From Eucalyptus grandis (taxonomy: Eukaryota > Streptophyta > Magnoliopsida > Myrtales > Myrtaceae), in assembly GCF_016545825.1 (NCBI RefSeq), contig NC_052622.1, positions 13,211,001 through 13,275,000 on the forward strand: DNA of 64,000 nucleotides. The letters run 5' to 3'. Both the position numbers and the translations under genes were made by a program. The notes under the pieces are model-generated. The model was not told the origin of the DNA, did no database searches, and saw only the letters and a list, made by a program, of their open reading frames with translations. Below, piece by piece: positions 60,120 through 64,000 of this stretch (positions within the stretch are counted from its first letter, which is position 1; every line of letters starts with the position of its first letter).

Positions 60120-62962
60120 GCCCTATCATGAAGTGCCAACCATAATTCTATTTCTTCACGTAGACTTCTCATGCAAAGCAAGAAACCTCACCCGATATAA
60201 CAAAATCGACGGTGTCTCCCTCCAATCTCTTTCTCCCCCCACTTTGGTAAACCATTTTTCTGTAAATGACAAAAATCTGCAGGAAAAAAAACCAATGACT
60301 TGTCTTTTAACTTTTCTATCGTCATTAGGTGTAAGGTTTTTCTTTTTTATTAGTTTCTTCGAATTTCAATTTGCCATTTATAGTTTGGTTCTGATTTTCG
60401 CATTTCCTAACGCTCGATATCCTCTATTTTTTTTCTTGCCCTCCCTAACTTACTTGAAAACTGCTTCTCATGAAGGAAAAAAAAAATACTCGAAAACTCA
60501 AATGATCGATCGTTTGCCATTGAATTTTGTGTTACTACAAGTATCTGCATTTATAAATGAGAAATATATATACATATAGGACCTCGCTTGAATTCTACAG
60601 AAGAGAAACCATTAGAAAATGACATCATACGGGACAAGGCTTCAAGAAAAGATAGATCATAATTTATGGTTCGCCCGTGCCCTATAAACTGTGCTGCCAA
60701 AGCTGAGAAAGTAGATAAGGGGTATTCGTTCAATATGTATCCACTAAAGATCTACCAACTTAGAAAAGTATACTATATGTAAGAGTAATTGAGCTTATCT
60801 TTTGCAAAAGGACTAATATCCTAGTTTAACAAGATCCAAAAGGTTAGTCCACCGAAATCGAGCAACGAATCCATAATTAGGTGCAATATTTTCTCAATGG
60901 TACTCCCCACAATCAATCTGACCCCAGGTATCTTTTTGCTCCACCAACTGCTCTTCTCCCCTCAAATGAATCAAATTGATAACTAGCTTCATTTTTCTTC
61001 TAAGGATTGTTCTCTCTCTCTCTCTCTCACCACAACGTGCATCATGGGTATGGCCTTTTCCGCGAGAGAATGTGCTGAACCCTCATAATAAGTAATGTAC
61101 CTGTCCTTTAGCACTCTTTTCTTTATGCCTAAAAGGTCTCACTTCTTGCATGAAGGACGCAGGCAAAGAACAAAGGACATCTGAGCAATCGTTGTCAACT
61201 AAGTGTATTGCAAGCTGAAGACGAACCAAGGAGAAATGAAACTAGCATCTGATCATTTTGAGGATGCCATGGAATTGATCTAAGCAGTCTTAACTAGGTA
61301 AATTGATGTCGCGACATATCTGTACTACTGATTATACTTTCAATGGGGGACACAGTTCTGTACATTATTTATGTGGTGTAAACCATTTATCAATTTATTG
61401 GCAAAAAGTCAGATTCGAATCACCCAAATATAGAGGGTAAGTTAACAATTTCACTTTACCTCTTTGAAGGCCACCGCATAACACTAAGAAGGTCGTATGA
61501 CCAAGATTGAATAAAACCCATGAATCTGAAATTTATTTGAGCAATATTTGACCATAGCAATACTCTCTACGCATAGGATCATTGAATCCTAAGAAAAATG
61601 ACGCTTTAACTATCTTGATCTGCCCTTGTATTCAAAGGATCTAGGTCACCGCCATGGTTTATAGTTTCCATAAATCTAAAAGTCCACATATGAATATGAA
61701 CCTTGGATACCTTGTCTTGTTTGGTAGCTTGCAATACGTCACTCGAATCCTTTGTATTATATTAATCTGCCACATGAATAACACATGGCATGAAAGGTAA
61801 AGCGTGTCCCCTGCTTGGACCCTTGATTGCTCAGTGTGATGGGCCTACTATCTCACGGGCCCACTAGCTCATGGGCCTTGTAGATCTTGAGCCTAAGGAC
61901 CAATCTGGGCGGGTCTAAGGAGGGCCGTTTAGTTACAAAGTCCACCCGGGCTTGAGTTGGACTGAATCAGGCCCGCCAATCTTACAATAAGGAAGCGTTC
62001 TCAGTTGGGCCAAGTAATGAAAGGCCCATTCGGCCCACTTGCGCGCCACACGTGTGTGGCCACCTTTTTGGCAAGGAGGGCTACTTTACTTGAGCCATAT
62101 TCCCTTAAAAACCCTCAGCTTTAGGTTCGAGATCAATTCTGTCCTAACTTTTTTTTTTCCTAAAAAAATCACAAACTTTCACTCTAACTCTAAATTTACA
62201 TTGTGTCAAGAATTTATTGCTATTTTTCTCAAAATGATCAGCATCATAAGACTGTTGTTGTTCTATACGTAGATGAGGGTGTTGGTAAAGATGCAAATTC
62301 TAATAATGAACTTCTAATTTTTAACTAGCATTGATGTTGAGAATTTTGAAGAAACTAGTAGCAATTTCAAGTTGATGAAAGTTTTTTGGGACAAGAAAAA
62401 AGTTTGGGCAAATTTGGATTGGACCTAAAGTTGGTATTTTTTTTTTTTTGGAATTAAGCTGATATTTAAAAAGAGGGGGGAAAAGAAAAAACTAAGGTTA
62501 TTTGTGGATACCCCTAACTTACAAATCCACTGCTATAGAGCCCTGTATGTTCTTCATATTTCGAAACATTAATGCATACTTGGCCTTTCAACTAGTTTTG
62601 GATATTGATACTCTCTAACCTTATTATTTCATAATTATTTTTTTTCTGGTTTTCCTCTTTATGAAGAGCACAAAAACATTCGAAACAAACTTAAAAATGC
62701 TGAAAATACTTTAGATTAATTTCAATAAGAGGACTTGGAGGTCATAGCAATGACGATTTCATTCGACAAGTATAGTTTTAATTCTCTAATCAATTTACAT
62801 TCTCAAATCAGTAAAGAAAAAGAAGACTATGCAAGTTCAAACAAGTGTTTTGCTCACTCCATTAAATTCTTCATTCATCATTATAGATTATTTGCGTAAG
62901 TTATGTAGTTTTTTTTTTTGGACTTATGATGAATAGAATCATGTAACTTGTTTTGTTACTTA
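60114..62962. other. Gene-free stretch
   Basis: AT-rich with no recognisable gene. A (CT)n tract sits at 61013-61028. A GC-richer patch at 61835-62055 has many GGGCC/GGCCC words. The frame at 60133-60579 has no domain. Confidence 0.45.
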
Positions 62963-63822
62963 GGGTCTGTTTGTTTCGCGAAAAATGATTTTCGGAAAAA
63001 TGTTTTTCGGATTTTTCGGTGTTCGTTTCACGGAAAATAAACTAGTCAAGGAAAATGTTTTCCATCATTGGAAAAAACAACCTTTAAAGTGTGGAAAAAG
63101 TGTGGAAAACGTTTTCCATAACTTCATCCCTCTTACTTCTTTTTATTAATACATTTTCGTTTTATTTTTATGCTTTCTTTTTCTTTTTTCTTTTTTAAAA
63201 TCGAGTTTTTAATTTCTTTTCTTTTCTTTTTTTCTTTCCTTTTCATCTTATTCTTTGGCGGTGGCCAGCGACCGGCCATGGCGGCGTCCCGCGACCGGTC
63301 GTAAGCCAGTGGCCGGCGACCTCGCCCATGCTAGATTCGGCGAGCTCGGGCGAGATCGGCTGAGTCTCGAGCTCGTCGGATCTGGCCATTGGGTCTTGGT
63401 GGAAATTTGCCGCCGCGCAATGGCCATCGTCGGGCGGGGAAGGAGGCGGGCTGCGAAGGAGGAGGAAGAAGGAGGAGGAAGGAGGAAGGAAGAAGGAAAA
63501 TAAAAAAAAAAAAAGAAAAAGAAAAAGAAAAAGAAAGAAAAAAAAAAATAATAATTTCGATTTTTTTAAATATAAATAATTAAAAATTCATTTTAAAAAA
63601 TATAAAAATAAAATTATTTTTTTGGTCAATTAAAAATATTAAAATTCAAATTTTGATAATTTTTTCCAAACAATTAAATGAGCTAACGAACGGTGAAAAA
63701 TATTTTCCACTTAAATTTTAGGTTTTGGCCGAACACCAAAAAATAGTCATTTTCCCGGAAAATGACTTACTAGAAAAAATGTTTTCCGAAAATATGATAT
63801 TTTCCGCGAAACGAACGGACCC
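62963..63822. mobile_element. Tourist/PIF-Harbinger-like non-autonomous element
   Basis: The 860-bp element begins GGGTCTGTTTGTTTCGCGAA, and its other end, read on the minus strand, begins GGGTCCGTTCGTTTCGCGGA. Both arms continue with ATTTTCGGAAAA and TTTTC.GGAAAATGA words. It is bounded on both sides by TTA (62960-62962 and 63823-63825), the target duplication of PIF/Harbinger elements. The centre holds a pyrimidine tract and a GC-rich core (63257-63440; GGCCATGGCGGCG, GGCCGGCGACC) followed by A/G-rich sequence. No transposase is encoded; the frames at 63255-63583 are compositional. Confidence 0.75.
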
Positions 63823-64000
63823 TTAAATAAAATGTTTTTTGCCTAGTAATAAGTATTTCCTATCGGTCATTACTATGAAACTGGAGTTTGATCTGTCCAA
63901 GTGACTATTGCAGTTCCTTCTATCATCAAAAGCATGCCAATAAGCAATTATTACAAATATACACATGCGATATATTTATGACTTATAATGTATGACAAAA
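63823..64000. other. AT-rich window end
   Basis: No feature seen. Confidence 0.4.

Noticed and set aside
1..64000. Search for CRISPR arrays, tRNA or rRNA genes, viral-type polyproteins and intact LTR retrotransposons
   Set aside because: No regular spaced repeats, no cloverleaf with both promoter boxes, and no reverse transcriptase, integrase or gag landmarks were seen by eye on either strand. A tRNAscan or repeat-library search would be needed to exclude degenerate cases.

Overview
This is nuclear DNA from a flowering plant, most likely a eudicot. The genes are split by GT-AG introns, the spacers are AT-rich and full of small non-autonomous DNA elements, and every gene belongs to a plant-type family. 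My impression from the repeat style and gene forms is a woody rosid, possibly Myrtaceae, but I cannot prove the family from one window. There are no bacterial-type operons, no CRISPR array and no tRNA or rRNA gene that I can recognise. I rebuilt the exon structures by hand from splice sites, reading frame and family knowledge.

Layout: 1.9-4.1 kb (minus) APC11, the RING-H2 subunit of the anaphase-promoting complex, with a probable 5' leader exon near 5.2 kb and a decayed copy of its last exon just downstream. 7.5-8.2 kb (minus) a broken lectin domain of an L-type lectin receptor kinase. 10.96-11.24 kb (plus) a small gene with a PDCD4-like motif and a suspicious C-terminus. 13.0-16.05 kb (minus) a GOLDEN2-LIKE (GLK) transcription factor gene whose first exon changes frame inside a GC-rich simple repeat. 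17-23 kb gene-free with several MITE-like elements. 23.56-24.09 kb (plus) a TAXIMIN-type cysteine-rich signalling peptide. 25.49-38.51 kb (minus) an 18-exon homeobox-DDT gene of the RINGLET (RLT1/RLT2) type, with a GC-AG intron. 40.7-41.35 kb (minus) a DMP (DUF679) membrane protein. 44.08-47.31 kb (minus) a HAESA-LIKE 1 type LRR receptor kinase. 47.4-57.2 kb is a 10-kb gene-poor stretch with local tandem repeats. 57.23-59.20 kb (minus) a NAC factor of the SND2/SND3 clade, whose upstream region is packed with (GA)n tracts. A Tourist/Harbinger-like element lies at 62.96-63.82 kb.

The genes are not a cluster with a shared pathway. They are independent housekeeping genes (APC11, RLT) and developmental genes (GLK: chloroplast development; TAXIMIN: organ separation; HSL1: peptide perception; SND2-like: secondary wall). 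I do not see a new multi-gene system. The most useful second looks are the non-standard splice junction of APC11 intron 1, the two probable frame breaks (GLK exon 1, small PDCD4-like gene), the tandem exon remnant beside APC11, the Mutator-type MITE with an exact 9-bp target duplication, and the recurrent elements with a GC-rich core.
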